Assembly: GCA_036502295.1 (NCBI GenBank) | Contig: DASXYU010000009.1 | Coordinates: 1 to 18,456 of the forward strand | Direction of reading: 5' to 3' | Source of the DNA: DASXYU01 sp036502295 | GTDB lineage: Bacteria > Actinomycetota > Actinomycetes > Mycobacteriales > Jatrophihabitantaceae | Length of the DNA stretch: 18,456 nt | In this document: positions 7,052 to 14,280 of the stretch, in pieces | Numbering within the stretch: position 1 is the stretch's first letter | How the letters are laid out: each line of letters starts with the position of its first letter | The notes under the pieces: generated by a model | Database searches by the model: none | Seen by the model: only the letters and a program-made list of their open reading frames with translations | Told to the model about the DNA's origin: nothing | Translations under genes and position numbers: made by a program

Positions 7052-8044
7052 GTGACGCAGACGCTGAGCGAGCCGGTCCCGGGGCGGGCCTCTGCCGCCC
7101 GGGATGAGCAATCCCTCGTGCGTGCGTCGCTCCCGCACTCCGGCCCGACCCGGGTCGCACACCGTTCGCGCATCTCCGCCTACGTCGCGTTGACGAAGCC
7201 GCGAATCATCGAACTGCTCCTCGTCACCACGCTGCCGGCGATGGTGCTCGCGGCGAAGGGCCTGCCCGACTGGCTCACCGTCGTCGCCACGATGCTCGGC
7301 GGCACCCTCGCCGCGGGTAGCGCCAACGCATTGAACTGCTACCTCGACCGCGATATCGACGCAGAGATGCGCCGCACCCGCACCCGGCCGCTGGCCCGCC
7401 ACGAGGTGTCGCCGGTGGGCGCGCTGGTCTTCGGGGTCGTCCTCGGCATCATCTCCGTCGTCGCCATCGGTATTGCCACCAACTGGCTCGCCGGATTGCT
7501 CACGCTGGCCGCGATCGCCTTCTACGTCCTCATCTACACGATGCTGCTCAAGCGGCGCACGTCCCAGAACATCGTCTGGGGTGGCGCAGCCGGATGCATG
7601 CCCGTCCTCATCGGGTGGGCCGCGGTCACCGACACGCTCGCCTGGGCGCCGGTCGTCCTCTTCGCCGTCGTCTTCTTCTGGACACCGCCGCACACGTGGG
7701 CGCTGGCAACTCGCTACCGCGAGGACTACGCCAACGCCGGCGTGCCGATGCTGCCCGTGGTCGCCACGCCCCGGCGCGTCGCCCGCGACATCGTCATCTA
7801 CACCTGGCTCACCGTGGCCGCGTCGTTGCTGCTCTGGCCGCTCGCTACCGACTGGCTCTACGGCATCCTCGCCGGGGCGGCCGGCGCAGCACTGCTGATC
7901 GGTGCGCATCGCCTGTATGTCTTGACGCTGCGGGACTCCCGCGACGCGACGGCGAAGGCCAGGCCGATGGAGTTCTTCCATCTCTCTAACAGCTATCTCG
8001 CCTTCGTCTTCGTCGCGGTGGCCATCGACACGTTCGTCCGGTGA
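7052..8044 (+). CDS. ctaB: Protoheme IX farnesyltransferase (heme O synthase)
   Basis: CtaB/CyoE attaches a farnesyl group to heme B to make heme O, the precursor of heme A for cytochrome aa3 oxidase. This is a polytopic membrane protein of the UbiA prenyltransferase family, 330 residues from the chosen start. Signatures are YVALTKPRIIELLLVT (44-59) and the Asp-rich NxxxDxxxD motif (Asn95, Asp99, Asp103). KRRTSQNIVWGGAAGCMPV, FFWTPPHTWALA and the second Asp motif in YREDYANAGVPML follow. About eight or nine hydrophobic segments follow an N-terminal tail of about 44 residues. The start is uncertain: GTG 7019, 7052 and 7118 are all in frame, and none has a good Shine-Dalgarno. I chose 7052 because it lies seven bases after the upstream mini-ORF stop. 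The ATP-grasp gene overlaps its stop by four bases. Confidence 0.95.
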   Translation: MTQTLSEPVPGRASAARDEQSLVRASLPHSGPTRVAHRSRISAYVALTKPRIIELLLVTTLPAMVLAAKGLPDWLTVVATMLGGTLAAGSANALNCYLDRDIDAEMRRTRTRPLARHEVSPVGALVFGVVLGIISVVAIGIATNWLAGLLTLAAIAFYVLIYTMLLKRRTSQNIVWGGAAGCMPVLIGWAAVTDTLAWAPVVLFAVVFFWTPPHTWALATRYREDYANAGVPMLPVVATPRRVARDIVIYTWLTVAASLLLWPLATDWLYGILAGAAGAALLIGAHRLYVLTLRDSRDATAKARPMEFFHLSNSYLAFVFVAVAIDTFVR

Positions 8045-8940
8045 CGCGCCTGACCCTGGCGACCTGCTCCGAGCTGCCTGATGGTGACGAGGACGCCGCG
8101 CTTCTCGTCGAGGCGCTCGCCGCAGCCGGTGTACGGGCGCGCTGGCGGGTCTGGAACGACCCGGATGCTCGTTGGGACGACGCGCCGGTGCTGATCCGAT
8201 CGACGTGGGACTACACCCGTGACCGTGCAGGCTTCCTCGCGTGGGCGCGGGGCGTGCCGACGCTGATCAACTCCGCGAAGGTCGTGGAGTGGAACAGCGA
8301 CAAGGTCTACCTCACCGAACTCACCATCGCCGGGTTGCCGACGGTGCCCACGCGGGTCTTCCCGCCCGGGACGCGCACCGAGTTCCCTACTGCGGCTGAG
8401 TTCGTCGTGAAGCCGTCGGTCGGAGCGGGGTCGCGTGGTGCAGGGCGCTTCGCCGCCGACGAACTGGAGAAAGCCGCCGAGCACGCCGCGGCGCTGCAGC
8501 AGGGCGGCTGGACCGTCCTCGTGCAGCCTTACCTCGATGCGGTCGACACCGCGGGGGAGACGGCACTGCTCTACTTCGGTGGTCGGTTCAGCCACGCGAT
8601 CGAGAAGGGCGCCATGCTGCCGGTTGGCATGGTGCATCCCACGCTCAGCCCGGCGAAGGGCGCCATCAACTCCGCCGGGGAGGTCGAGGGGCTCTTCGTC
8701 GCCGAACGCATTGCCGCCCGCACACCGAGTGCGGGTGAGCTCGCGGTGGGTGAGGCCGCGATCGACTTCGTGAGGACGGCCTTCGGCGCGGACCTGCTCT
8801 ACGCCCGGGTCGATCTGCTGCCGACCTCGGACGGTCCCGTCATCGGCGAACTCGAACTCGTCGAGCCCTCGCTCTTCCTGAGCTCTGCCCCCGAGGCCGC
8901 GGCCACCGTCGCCCACGCCGTCTCCGCCCGCCTTGAGTAG
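8041..8940 (+). CDS. ATP-grasp domain ligase of unknown substrate
   Basis: The 299-residue soluble protein resembles RimK/DcsG-like ATP-grasp ligases, which join a carboxylate to an amine or similar nucleophile through an acyl phosphate. Visible features are an N-terminal Rossmann-like region with LIRSTWDYTRDR (51-61) and NSAKVVEWNSDKVYL (77-91). An ATP-binding lysine lies in FVVKPSVGAGSRGAGRF (121-137), and there is a GETALLYFGGRFSHAIEKGAM segment. The metal-binding end is YARVDLLP then GELELVEPSLFL (269-280). GTG 8041 overlaps the ctaB stop as GTGA, so translation is probably coupled to heme O synthase. Relatives are often labelled 'cycloserine biosynthesis protein DcsG' by similarity, but nothing around this gene suggests cycloserine. 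Its substrate is unknown. Confidence 0.82.
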   Translation: MTRLTLATCSELPDGDEDAALLVEALAAAGVRARWRVWNDPDARWDDAPVLIRSTWDYTRDRAGFLAWARGVPTLINSAKVVEWNSDKVYLTELTIAGLPTVPTRVFPPGTRTEFPTAAEFVVKPSVGAGSRGAGRFAADELEKAAEHAAALQQGGWTVLVQPYLDAVDTAGETALLYFGGRFSHAIEKGAMLPVGMVHPTLSPAKGAINSAGEVEGLFVAERIAARTPSAGELAVGEAAIDFVRTAFGADLLYARVDLLPTSDGPVIGELELVEPSLFLSSAPEAAATVAHAVSARLE

Positions 8941-8965
8941 GCCGGAGGCCGTGTCGAAACCCCGC

Positions 8966-8971
8966 TAGGGT
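8966..8971 (+). promoter_or_regulatory. -10 element of a leaderless promoter for the DUF445 gene
   Basis: TAGGGT lies exactly six bases before the ATG at 8978. Actinobacterial transcripts usually begin about seven bases after the -10 hexamer, which here is the A of the ATG. No purine-rich ribosome site lies close before this ATG. The element sits in the 37-bp gap after the ATP-grasp gene, so the DUF445 gene can be transcribed on its own. Confidence 0.55.
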
Positions 8972-8977
8972 CAACTC

Positions 8978-10291
8978 ATGGCGACAGGACGGCACGCCGC
9001 GCCCGACCTCGGCGCCTCTCAGACGGCGGTTGTGCTGCCCACTCCCGCACCCGGCAAGGCCGCCGCGCTGCTGCGGATGAAGCTTGTCGCCACGAGTCTG
9101 CTGGTTCTCGCCGCTGCGGGTTACGTCCTCTGCGAGACGTTGACGGACGGCAACGGGGTCTGGGGGTATCTCACAGCGGCCGCAGAGGCCTCGATGGTCG
9201 GCGGTATCGCGGACTGGTTCGCCGTGACCGCACTGTTTCGTCGGCCGCTGCGCCTGCCGATCCCACACACCGCGATCATTCCGCGCAAGAAGGACCAGAT
9301 CGGCGAGGCGCTCGCCGACTTCGTCGGCCAGTATTTCCTCACACCCGAGATCATCCAAGAGCGCGTCGCGTCAGCCGCGATCCCGCAACGCATCGGCACC
9401 TGGCTATGCCACCCCGACAACGCGAGGCAGATTGCCGATGAACTCAGTCGCGCCGTCGGTGGGCTTGCCGCCGTCCTGCACGACGACGAGCTGCGCAACA
9501 CGGTCGCCTCCATCGCGGACAAGCGCCTGCGCGACATCGACGCTGCCCCGCTGCTGGCGCAGGTGATCGATGGGCTCTGTGACTCCGGCCAGCACCAGGC
9601 GATGCTCACGACCGCGCTACGTGGCACGAAACGGTTCCTCGACAACAACAAGGAGACATTCCGCGACCGCCTCGGTGACGAGTCGCCGGGCTGGGTACCG
9701 GACTGGGTGGACGACCGCATCTTCGCCAAGGGATTCGACGCGGTGCAGGCGCTACTCGCCGACGTCATCGATACCGACGGTGGCGGCAGCGAGGAGCACG
9801 AACTGCGCCGTACCTATGACGCGCAGCTGCGCGCGTTCGCCGAGCGGCTCCGTACCGATCCGGAGCAAGCCGGCCGGGTTGAGGAGGCGAAGCTTCAGCT
9901 CCTCGAGCACCCCAAGGTCCGCGAGTGGCTGGGCACGCTCTGGGCGAGGATCAAGGACTTCATCCTCAACGGTGCGGCTGATCCCGAGTCACATCTGCGC
10001 CGCGCGCTGGAGTCGCTGACGATCCGGGCCGGCGAGGTGCTGCGCGACGATCCGCGGATCGGCTCGAAGGTGGACGAGGCGCTGCAGCGCCTCACCGGAC
10101 ACGTCGTCACGAACTACTCCGACGATCTCGCTGCGGTGATTTCGACGACGGTCGCGCGCTGGGACACCGCGGAGACGAGCCGACGTCTGGAACTACAGAT
10201 AGGGCGCGACCTGCAATTCATCCGGATCAACGGCACGGTCGTCGGTGCCCTCGCCGGCCTCGCGATCTACGCCCTCACGCAGGTGTTCTAG
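8978..10291 (+). CDS. DUF445 family membrane-anchored protein
   Basis: The 437-residue protein belongs to the DUF445 (YjiN-like) family, whose function is not established. A disordered tail of about 30 residues precedes a first membrane segment (about 36-52, LVATSLLVLAAAGYVLC). The family hallmark follows: ASMVGGIADWFAVTALFRRP at 71-90, then IPHTAIIPRKKDQIGEAL. The long middle is charged and helical with repeated amphipathic stretches, likely coiled-coil. The protein ends with a second hydrophobic segment (about 417-437, INGTVVGALAGLAIYALTQVF). It is therefore probably anchored at both ends with a large soluble middle. ATG 8978 is supported by the leaderless -10 element. Its TAG stop shares bases with the stop of the convergent acetyltransferase gene. 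Confidence 0.9.
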   Translation: MATGRHAAPDLGASQTAVVLPTPAPGKAAALLRMKLVATSLLVLAAAGYVLCETLTDGNGVWGYLTAAAEASMVGGIADWFAVTALFRRPLRLPIPHTAIIPRKKDQIGEALADFVGQYFLTPEIIQERVASAAIPQRIGTWLCHPDNARQIADELSRAVGGLAAVLHDDELRNTVASIADKRLRDIDAAPLLAQVIDGLCDSGQHQAMLTTALRGTKRFLDNNKETFRDRLGDESPGWVPDWVDDRIFAKGFDAVQALLADVIDTDGGGSEEHELRRTYDAQLRAFAERLRTDPEQAGRVEEAKLQLLEHPKVREWLGTLWARIKDFILNGAADPESHLRRALESLTIRAGEVLRDDPRIGSKVDEALQRLTGHVVTNYSDDLAAVISTTVARWDTAETSRRLELQIGRDLQFIRINGTVVGALAGLAIYALTQVF

Positions 10292-10761
10292 GCGAGATTC
10301 TTTTTCAGCTGGACGATGGTGATGCCGGACTCCATGTCTTCGTGCTTGACGTCGACGTAGCCGAGCTTCGAATAGAAGTGGTGGCTGGTGGCCGCGTCGG
10401 CGCCGGTGAAGATCTGCAGTTCGCGAATGTGCTCGGGCACGTGGCGCTCGATCTCTGTAAGCAGGAAGGTCGCGATGCCCTGGCCTTGCTTCTCCGGGTG
10501 CACACAGAGGCGCCCGACCGTAGCGGTCTCGGTCTCCGTGTCAAGGAAGCCGCGAACCGCCGCCACGAGTGCGTCTTGCTCGTCACGCAGGCCGTAGCAG
10601 AGCATGTCGGGGTCGTTCAGCTCGGCGGCGACCGTCTCCAGGCTCTGGTTGAGAGTCGGCAGGTGGGTGTCTTTCCGGCTCTCTTCGATGGCGTACGCGG
10701 CGGTCTGCAGGGCATGCAGATCCGCGGCGTCATCGGTCCCCAAGGTCACAAGGTTGGCCAT
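10288..10761 (-). CDS. GNAT family N-acetyltransferase
   Basis: The 157-residue product is a small single-domain acetyl-CoA-dependent acetyltransferase. The core is VGRLCVHPEKQGQGIATFLLTEIE (82-105), with acetyl-CoA pyrophosphate loop QGQGIA at 92-97. The typical C-terminal ATSHHFYSKLGYVDV (124-138) follows. The acetyl acceptor cannot be told from sequence. ATG 10761 is the start, with GGGAGA about four bases upstream. The open frame continues much further upstream but only as read-through into the ctaA region in another frame. It lies 80 bp after ctaA on the same strand and may be the last gene of that operon. Its stop codon overlaps the DUF445 stop in CTAG at 10288-10291. Confidence 0.88.
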   Translation of the reverse strand: MANLVTLGTDDAADLHALQTAAYAIEESRKDTHLPTLNQSLETVAAELNDPDMLCYGLRDEQDALVAAVRGFLDTETETATVGRLCVHPEKQGQGIATFLLTEIERHVPEHIRELQIFTGADAATSHHFYSKLGYVDVKHEDMESGITIVQLKKNLA

Positions 10762-10797
10762 CGTCTCTCCCGCAAGCGATCGAACGCAGACATGGAT

Positions 10798-10814
10798 CAG
10801 GTAGTACCCACCTG
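10798..10814. repeat. Imperfect palindrome in the ctaA-GNAT gap
   Basis: CAGGTAGTACCCACCTG is a 17-base imperfect palindrome (CAGGT and ACCTG arms plus one inner G-C pair). It lies in the 80-bp gap between ctaA and the acetyltransferase gene. No T-run follows on either strand, so it is not a convincing terminator. An operator or chance are both possible. Confidence 0.25.
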
Positions 10815-10841
10815 CTGCAATCGGACGAATCCGGGTGATCC

Positions 10842-11768
10842 TTAGCTGGTTCGCGCCTTCTTTTCCACGGACCCGAGGACGTTGAGTGCCGCGAGCCACA
10901 CTGTGCAGGCCCCGAACATGTGCAGCGCAACGAGCGCCGGCGGCACGTGCAAGAAGTACTGCGTGTAGCCGATGATCCCTTGCGCCAACTCCACGCCGAT
11001 GAGGACGGCGCAGGCGGTGCGGATCTCCCGGCCGAGGCGCAGTGCCTGCACGAGCAGCAGCACACCCACGCTGAGGCCGATGAGCACCATCACCGTGTCG
11101 GCGTGCAGTTGTGCCATCGACGAGACCCGCAGCCCGATGCGGTGCACCTTGCCGGACGTGTCGGTGTCTCCGGCGTGCGGCCCAGCGCCGGTGACGAGCG
11201 TGCCGATGACGAGCGTTGCCAGCGAGACGAGGACGGTGAGACGGACCAGCAGCCGGGGTGCGGCGCCGGCATCGACGTAGGGGGCGGCCAGACGCACGCG
11301 CCACCACAACCAGAAGGTGACGAAGAGGATCGCCATCGACAGCATGAAATGCGCGGCGACGAGCCAGGGGTTGAGATGCGTCCGTACCGTGATGCCGCCG
11401 AGGACGGCCTGGGCCGGGATGCTGCACGCGGCGAGCGTCGCCAGCGTCCTCTCCTGCCGCCGCAGCATCGACACGACCCAGGTCGCGAGGACGAAGAACG
11501 CCACCACGAAGGTGAGCATCCGGTTGCCGAACTCCACCACCGCATGACCGGCGTTCGCCGAGGTGGGGACGAGCGAGTCGTCGGTGCAGGTCGGCCAGGT
11601 CGGGCAGCCGAGACCCGAGTCCGTGAGGCGTACGACTCCGCCCGTAATGACGATGAGGACGTTGACGACAACCGAGCCCACCGCGAGGCGCCGCAGCGCA
11701 GCAGCTGAGCGCAGTGCTGGGGCATTGACGAGTCGGCCGAGGGCTCCGGCCTGCGCGGGGGCGTTCAC
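10842..11768 (-). CDS. ctaA: Heme A synthase (COX15/CtaA)
   Basis: CtaA oxidises the C8 methyl group of heme O to give heme A for aa3-type cytochrome oxidase, so it acts directly after CtaB, encoded in this same window. The 308-residue protein has about eight hydrophobic segments. Family landmarks are ITGGVVRLTDSGLGCPTWPTC (41-61) with the Cys55/Cys61 pair, and VVEFGNRMLT next to it. The candidate heme-ligand histidines are His75, His140, His222 and His283. The start is GTG 11768, four bases after the permease stop, with GGGAATAGGA just upstream. The open frame extends to 11819 but would overlap the permease. It is the fourth gene of the plsC-ABC-ABC-ctaA set. ctaA beside an ABC-2 exporter and the suf operon is also found in M. 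tuberculosis (Rv1456c-Rv1458c). Confidence 0.95.
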   Translation of the reverse strand: MNAPAQAGALGRLVNAPALRSAAALRRLAVGSVVVNVLIVITGGVVRLTDSGLGCPTWPTCTDDSLVPTSANAGHAVVEFGNRMLTFVVAFFVLATWVVSMLRRQERTLATLAACSIPAQAVLGGITVRTHLNPWLVAAHFMLSMAILFVTFWLWWRVRLAAPYVDAGAAPRLLVRLTVLVSLATLVIGTLVTGAGPHAGDTDTSGKVHRIGLRVSSMAQLHADTVMVLIGLSVGVLLLVQALRLGREIRTACAVLIGVELAQGIIGYTQYFLHVPPALVALHMFGACTVWLAALNVLGSVEKKARTS

Positions 11769-11772
11769 CGTC

Positions 11773-12597
11773 CTATTCCCAGCGGAACCATCGCGCGGCG
11801 GCCGGCAGCGCGAGCGCACTCCAGACCACCAGGGTCACGAAGTCGTGCACCGGCAGGTTGTGGCCGTACTGGAGTACCTGGTGCAGGCCGTCGGAGAGCG
11901 CGGCCGACGGCAGGTACTGCAGCACGTCGCGGGCACTGCCGAACTTGTCGAGCGGGATCGCGATGCCGCCCGCGAAGAGCAGCACCATCCAGATCAGGTT
12001 GGCGGCAGCGAGTGTCACCTCCGCCCGTAGCGTGCCTGCGACGAGTAGCCCGAGACCGCCGAAGGCCGCGGTTCCGAGGATCAGCAGCACCAGTACCGAC
12101 AGCGGATCGCCGTGCGGGTGCCAGGCAAGCGCGAAACCCAGGGCGCAGACGAGGACGATCTGGAGGACCTCCACCAGGCCGACCGCCGCGGTCTTTCCGG
12201 CGATGAGGACGGACCGCGGCAGGGCCGTGGCGCCGAGACGCTTCAGCACGGAGTACTTCCGCTCGAAGCCGGTGCCGATCGCCTGGCCGGTAAAGGCGGC
12301 CGACATCACCGCCAGCGCCAGGATGCTCGGCACGACGAAGTCGATACGTCGCTCGCTGCCGAGGGAGTACAGCAGCGGCAGGTTGAAGAAGAGCATCAAC
12401 AGCAATGGAATGACGAGGGTGAGTGCCACCTGCTCGCCGTTGCGCAGTTGGAGCCGGAACTCCATCCGCGTCTGGGCCGAGAACATCCGTCCTCGAGAGG
12501 ACGCACCGGGCTGCGGAGCGAACCGGCCGCGCGCGGGATGGGACGACAACGGCGCCGGACCGCCCGGTGAGGCCGGACGGTGTTCGGTCCAGGTCAT
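11773..12597 (-). CDS. ABC-2 type transporter permease
   Basis: The 274-residue membrane subunit pairs with the ATPase encoded just upstream. After a Pro/Gly-rich tail of about 40 residues and an amphipathic region (SAQTRMEFRLQLRNGEQ), six hydrophobic segments are visible. They start at VALTLVIPLLLMLFF, VVPSILALAVMSAAF, VGLVEVLQIVLVCAL, SVLVLLILGTAAFGG, AAANLIWMVLLFAGG and FVTLVVWSALALPAA. This is the ABC-2 layout of drug and lipid exporters. The substrate is unknown. Position next to ctaA suggests, but does not show, a link to heme or oxidase assembly. ATG 12597 is the start, with GGAG at 12609-12606 eight bases upstream. The start overlaps the stop of an 11-codon mini-ORF in an ATGA. Confidence 0.9.
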   Translation of the reverse strand: MTWTEHRPASPGGPAPLSSHPARGRFAPQPGASSRGRMFSAQTRMEFRLQLRNGEQVALTLVIPLLLMLFFNLPLLYSLGSERRIDFVVPSILALAVMSAAFTGQAIGTGFERKYSVLKRLGATALPRSVLIAGKTAAVGLVEVLQIVLVCALGFALAWHPHGDPLSVLVLLILGTAAFGGLGLLVAGTLRAEVTLAAANLIWMVLLFAGGIAIPLDKFGSARDVLQYLPSAALSDGLHQVLQYGHNLPVHDFVTLVVWSALALPAAARWFRWE

Positions 12598-12629
12598 GTG
12601 CGCAGCTCCGAGACTGGTGAGGAGCTCAT
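12594..12629 (-). other. 11-codon mini-ORF bridging ABC ATPase and permease (possible translation relay)
   Basis: The ATPase stop TGA (12628-12626) overlaps an ATG (12629-12627) as ATGA. That frame reads MSSSPVSELRT and stops at TGA 12596-12594, which overlaps the permease ATG as a second ATGA. Each ATG has a Shine-Dalgarno eight bases upstream (AAGGGA at 12643-12638, GGAG at 12609-12606). It may pass terminating ribosomes from one gene to the next, or be a by-product of the 12-base duplication here. There is no evidence that the peptide itself matters. Confidence 0.3.
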
Positions 12630-12637
12630 GTGCGCAG
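12594..12637 (-). repeat. 12-base direct repeat at the ATPase-permease junction
   Basis: The minus-strand sequence CTGCGCACATGA occurs perfectly twice, at 12637-12626 and 12605-12594, offset by 32 bases. The first copy holds the ATPase stop codon, and the second holds the permease start codon. The offset is not a multiple of three, so the two genes use different frames. This looks like a small local duplication of a stop/start overlap. Confidence 0.7.
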
Positions 12638-13567
12638 TCCCTTGCCGGTGAGTTCGAGGAAGACGTCCTCAAGGCTGCGCCGTTCTACCGCGAGGTCTTC
12701 GGGCAGGACGTTCTGGTTCGCGCACCAGGCAGTGAGCGTGGCGAGCAGCTGCGGATCGACGGCCCCGGAGAGTAGGTAGCGCCCCGGCGATTCTTCGCTG
12801 ACGTGCGTGTTCTCGGGAAGCGCCCGGCGCAGCGAGTCCAGCGACAGGCCGGTGGTGGCACGGAAGCGGATCGTCCCCTCCGCGCCGGCGCGCGTGAGTT
12901 CGGCGGGCGTGCCCTGCGCGACGACGCGCCCCGCGTCGATCACCGCGACGTGGTCGGCGAGTTCCTCCGCCTCGTCCAGGAAGTGTGTGGTGAGGACGAC
13001 GCTGACCCCGTCCTGGCGGAGCTGGCGGACGATCTCCCACGTGCCGCGGCGCGCCTGCGGATCCATCCCTGCCGTCGGCTCGTCCAGGAAGACGAGCTCG
13101 GGACGACCGACGAGGGCGAGGGCGAGCGACAGCCGCTGCTGCTGCCCCCCCGAAAGGCGCTTCACCGGCGTCGCGGCCACTTCGGTGAGACCGACTGTCT
13201 CGAGCAGCTCGTGCGGGTCAAGGGGCGCGGCGGCATAGGCGGCGAAGAGGTCGAGCAGCTCGATGGCGTGTGCGGCGGTGTAGCCGCCGACGCCGTCCTG
13301 CAGCATGACGCCGACGCGGGGGCGTAACTGCGCGGCGTCTTCCACCGGGTCGAGGTCCAGCACGCGGACAAGGCCGCTGTCGGGGCTGCGAAAGCCTTCG
13401 CAGATCTCGATGGTGGTCGTCTTGCCGGCACCGTTGGGGCCGAGGATCGCGAGCACCTCGCCGCGCTCCAGGTCGAGGCTGAGGCCATCGACTGCACGCC
13501 GTCTCCCGCCCGCGGAGTCGCCGTACGTCTTGACGAGATCGACGATCTGCAGGGCCGGCACGGCCAT
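12626..13567 (-). CDS. ABC transporter ATP-binding protein
   Basis: This cytoplasmic ATPase of 313 residues drives the ABC-2 permease encoded downstream. Walker A is GPNGAGKT at 43-50, and VGVMLQDG near 85-92 covers the Q-loop. The signature is LSGGQQQR at 138-145, Walker B is LVFLDEP at 158-164, and the switch His is His195 (TTHFLDEAEEL). The C-terminal extension after about residue 220 (FRATTGLSLDSLRRALPE... and RRSLEDVFLELTGKGLRT) is the domain typical of DrrA/CcmA-like export ATPases. ATG 13567 starts 17 bp after the plsC stop. GAGGG lies about 15 bases upstream, rather far, so the start is moderately certain. The open frame continues upstream into plsC only as an overlapping reading. Confidence 0.93.
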   Translation of the reverse strand: MAVPALQIVDLVKTYGDSAGGRRRAVDGLSLDLERGEVLAILGPNGAGKTTTIEICEGFRSPDSGLVRVLDLDPVEDAAQLRPRVGVMLQDGVGGYTAAHAIELLDLFAAYAAAPLDPHELLETVGLTEVAATPVKRLSGGQQQRLSLALALVGRPELVFLDEPTAGMDPQARRGTWEIVRQLRQDGVSVVLTTHFLDEAEELADHVAVIDAGRVVAQGTPAELTRAGAEGTIRFRATTGLSLDSLRRALPENTHVSEESPGRYLLSGAVDPQLLATLTAWCANQNVLPEDLAVERRSLEDVFLELTGKGLRT

Positions 13568-13584
13568 CAGTCTAAGAAGTGCCC

Positions 13585-14253
13585 TCAGACCTCTTTGGCG
13601 GCGGATGCATAAGTGTCGACGTACTCCTGACCGGAGAGCTTCTGCACTGCCTCGCGGATCGTCTCGGTGACCTCGCGAAGCACCTTCGAACTCCGCTCCG
13701 AGTCGGCAAGGTGGCCGAAGTACATCGGCGGTCCGAAGTGCACGGCGAGCGGGGCCCGGCGCCACATCCGCGCCCCGGGTGGCTGAACCTCGCGCGTGCC
13801 CACCAGGCCGACGGGCACGACGGGGGCGCCTGAACGCAGCGCCACCCGGGCGACGCCGGTGCGGAACTTGTAGAGGCGTCCGTCCGGCGAACGCGTCCCC
13901 TCCGGGTAGATGCCGAAGGCCCGGCCCTGGGAGAGGACGTCGACGCAGATGTCGATCGACGCGGCCGCGGCACGGGTCGAATCGCGGTCGACCGGGACGT
14001 GACCGAGGCTGCCGAAGAACGCCTTCATCGCCCATCCCCGGGGCCCAGGTGTGTCGAAGTACTCCGCCTTGGCGAGGTAGGTCACTTGGCGGCGCACCGC
14101 GATGGGTGTGAAGAATTCGTCGACGAAGCTGAGATGGTTCGCTGCCAGCACGACCGGCCCGCGGGGCGGTACGTGATCGAATCCGGTCACCTCGGGTTTG
14201 AAAACCCCCCGCAGTGCGGGGGAGAGCGTCAACTCGAGGGCGCGGTAGAACAC
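13585..14253 (-). CDS. 1-acyl-sn-glycerol-3-phosphate acyltransferase (PlsC-like)
   Basis: The 222-residue product is a PlsC-type acyltransferase that probably moves an acyl group from acyl-CoA or acyl-ACP to lysophosphatidic acid or a similar acceptor at the membrane. Motif I is NHLSFVD with His40 and Asp45 (HX4D). Motif II-like GHVPVDR lies at 84-90, motif III is YPEGTRS around 116-122, and motif IV is VVPVGL at 145-150. No strong transmembrane helix is visible, so peripheral attachment is likely. GTG 14253 is the start: TACATT lies exactly six bases upstream, the leaderless arrangement, and there is no Shine-Dalgarno. It is the first gene of the leftward operon and divergent from sufR. In M. 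tuberculosis this place is held by mptB (Rv1459c), an unrelated mannosyltransferase. Confidence 0.92.
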   Translation of the reverse strand: MFYRALELTLSPALRGVFKPEVTGFDHVPPRGPVVLAANHLSFVDEFFTPIAVRRQVTYLAKAEYFDTPGPRGWAMKAFFGSLGHVPVDRDSTRAAAASIDICVDVLSQGRAFGIYPEGTRSPDGRLYKFRTGVARVALRSGAPVVPVGLVGTREVQPPGARMWRRAPLAVHFGPPMYFGHLADSERSSKVLREVTETIREAVQKLSGQEYVDTYASAAKEV

Positions 14254-14259
14254 CGCGGA

Positions 14260-14265
14260 AATGTA
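14260..14265 (-). promoter_or_regulatory. -10 element of a leaderless promoter for plsC
   Basis: Minus-strand TACATT ends six bases before the GTG at 14253, which puts the expected transcript start at the start codon. Its -35 region would fall around 14283-14288, overlapping the expected -35 region of the divergent sufR promoter. Confidence 0.5.
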
Positions 14266-14280
14266 GCAACCCCCACAACG

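Noticed and set aside
7004..7981. Minus-strand open frame of 325 codons opposite ctaB
   Set aside because: Antisense to a clear membrane prenyltransferase; the translation is Asp/Glu/Arg-rich with no recognisable domain and no ribosome site.
10288..11427. Apparent 379-residue protein with a C-terminal acetyltransferase domain
   Set aside because: The N-terminal part is a shadow frame of ctaA; the acetyltransferase starts at ATG 10761 with its own ribosome site.
12626..14278. Apparent 550-residue fusion upstream of the ABC ATPase
   Set aside because: The first 230 or so residues are the wrong frame of plsC; the ATPase homology begins at MAVPALQIVDLVKTYG, so the true start is ATG 13567.
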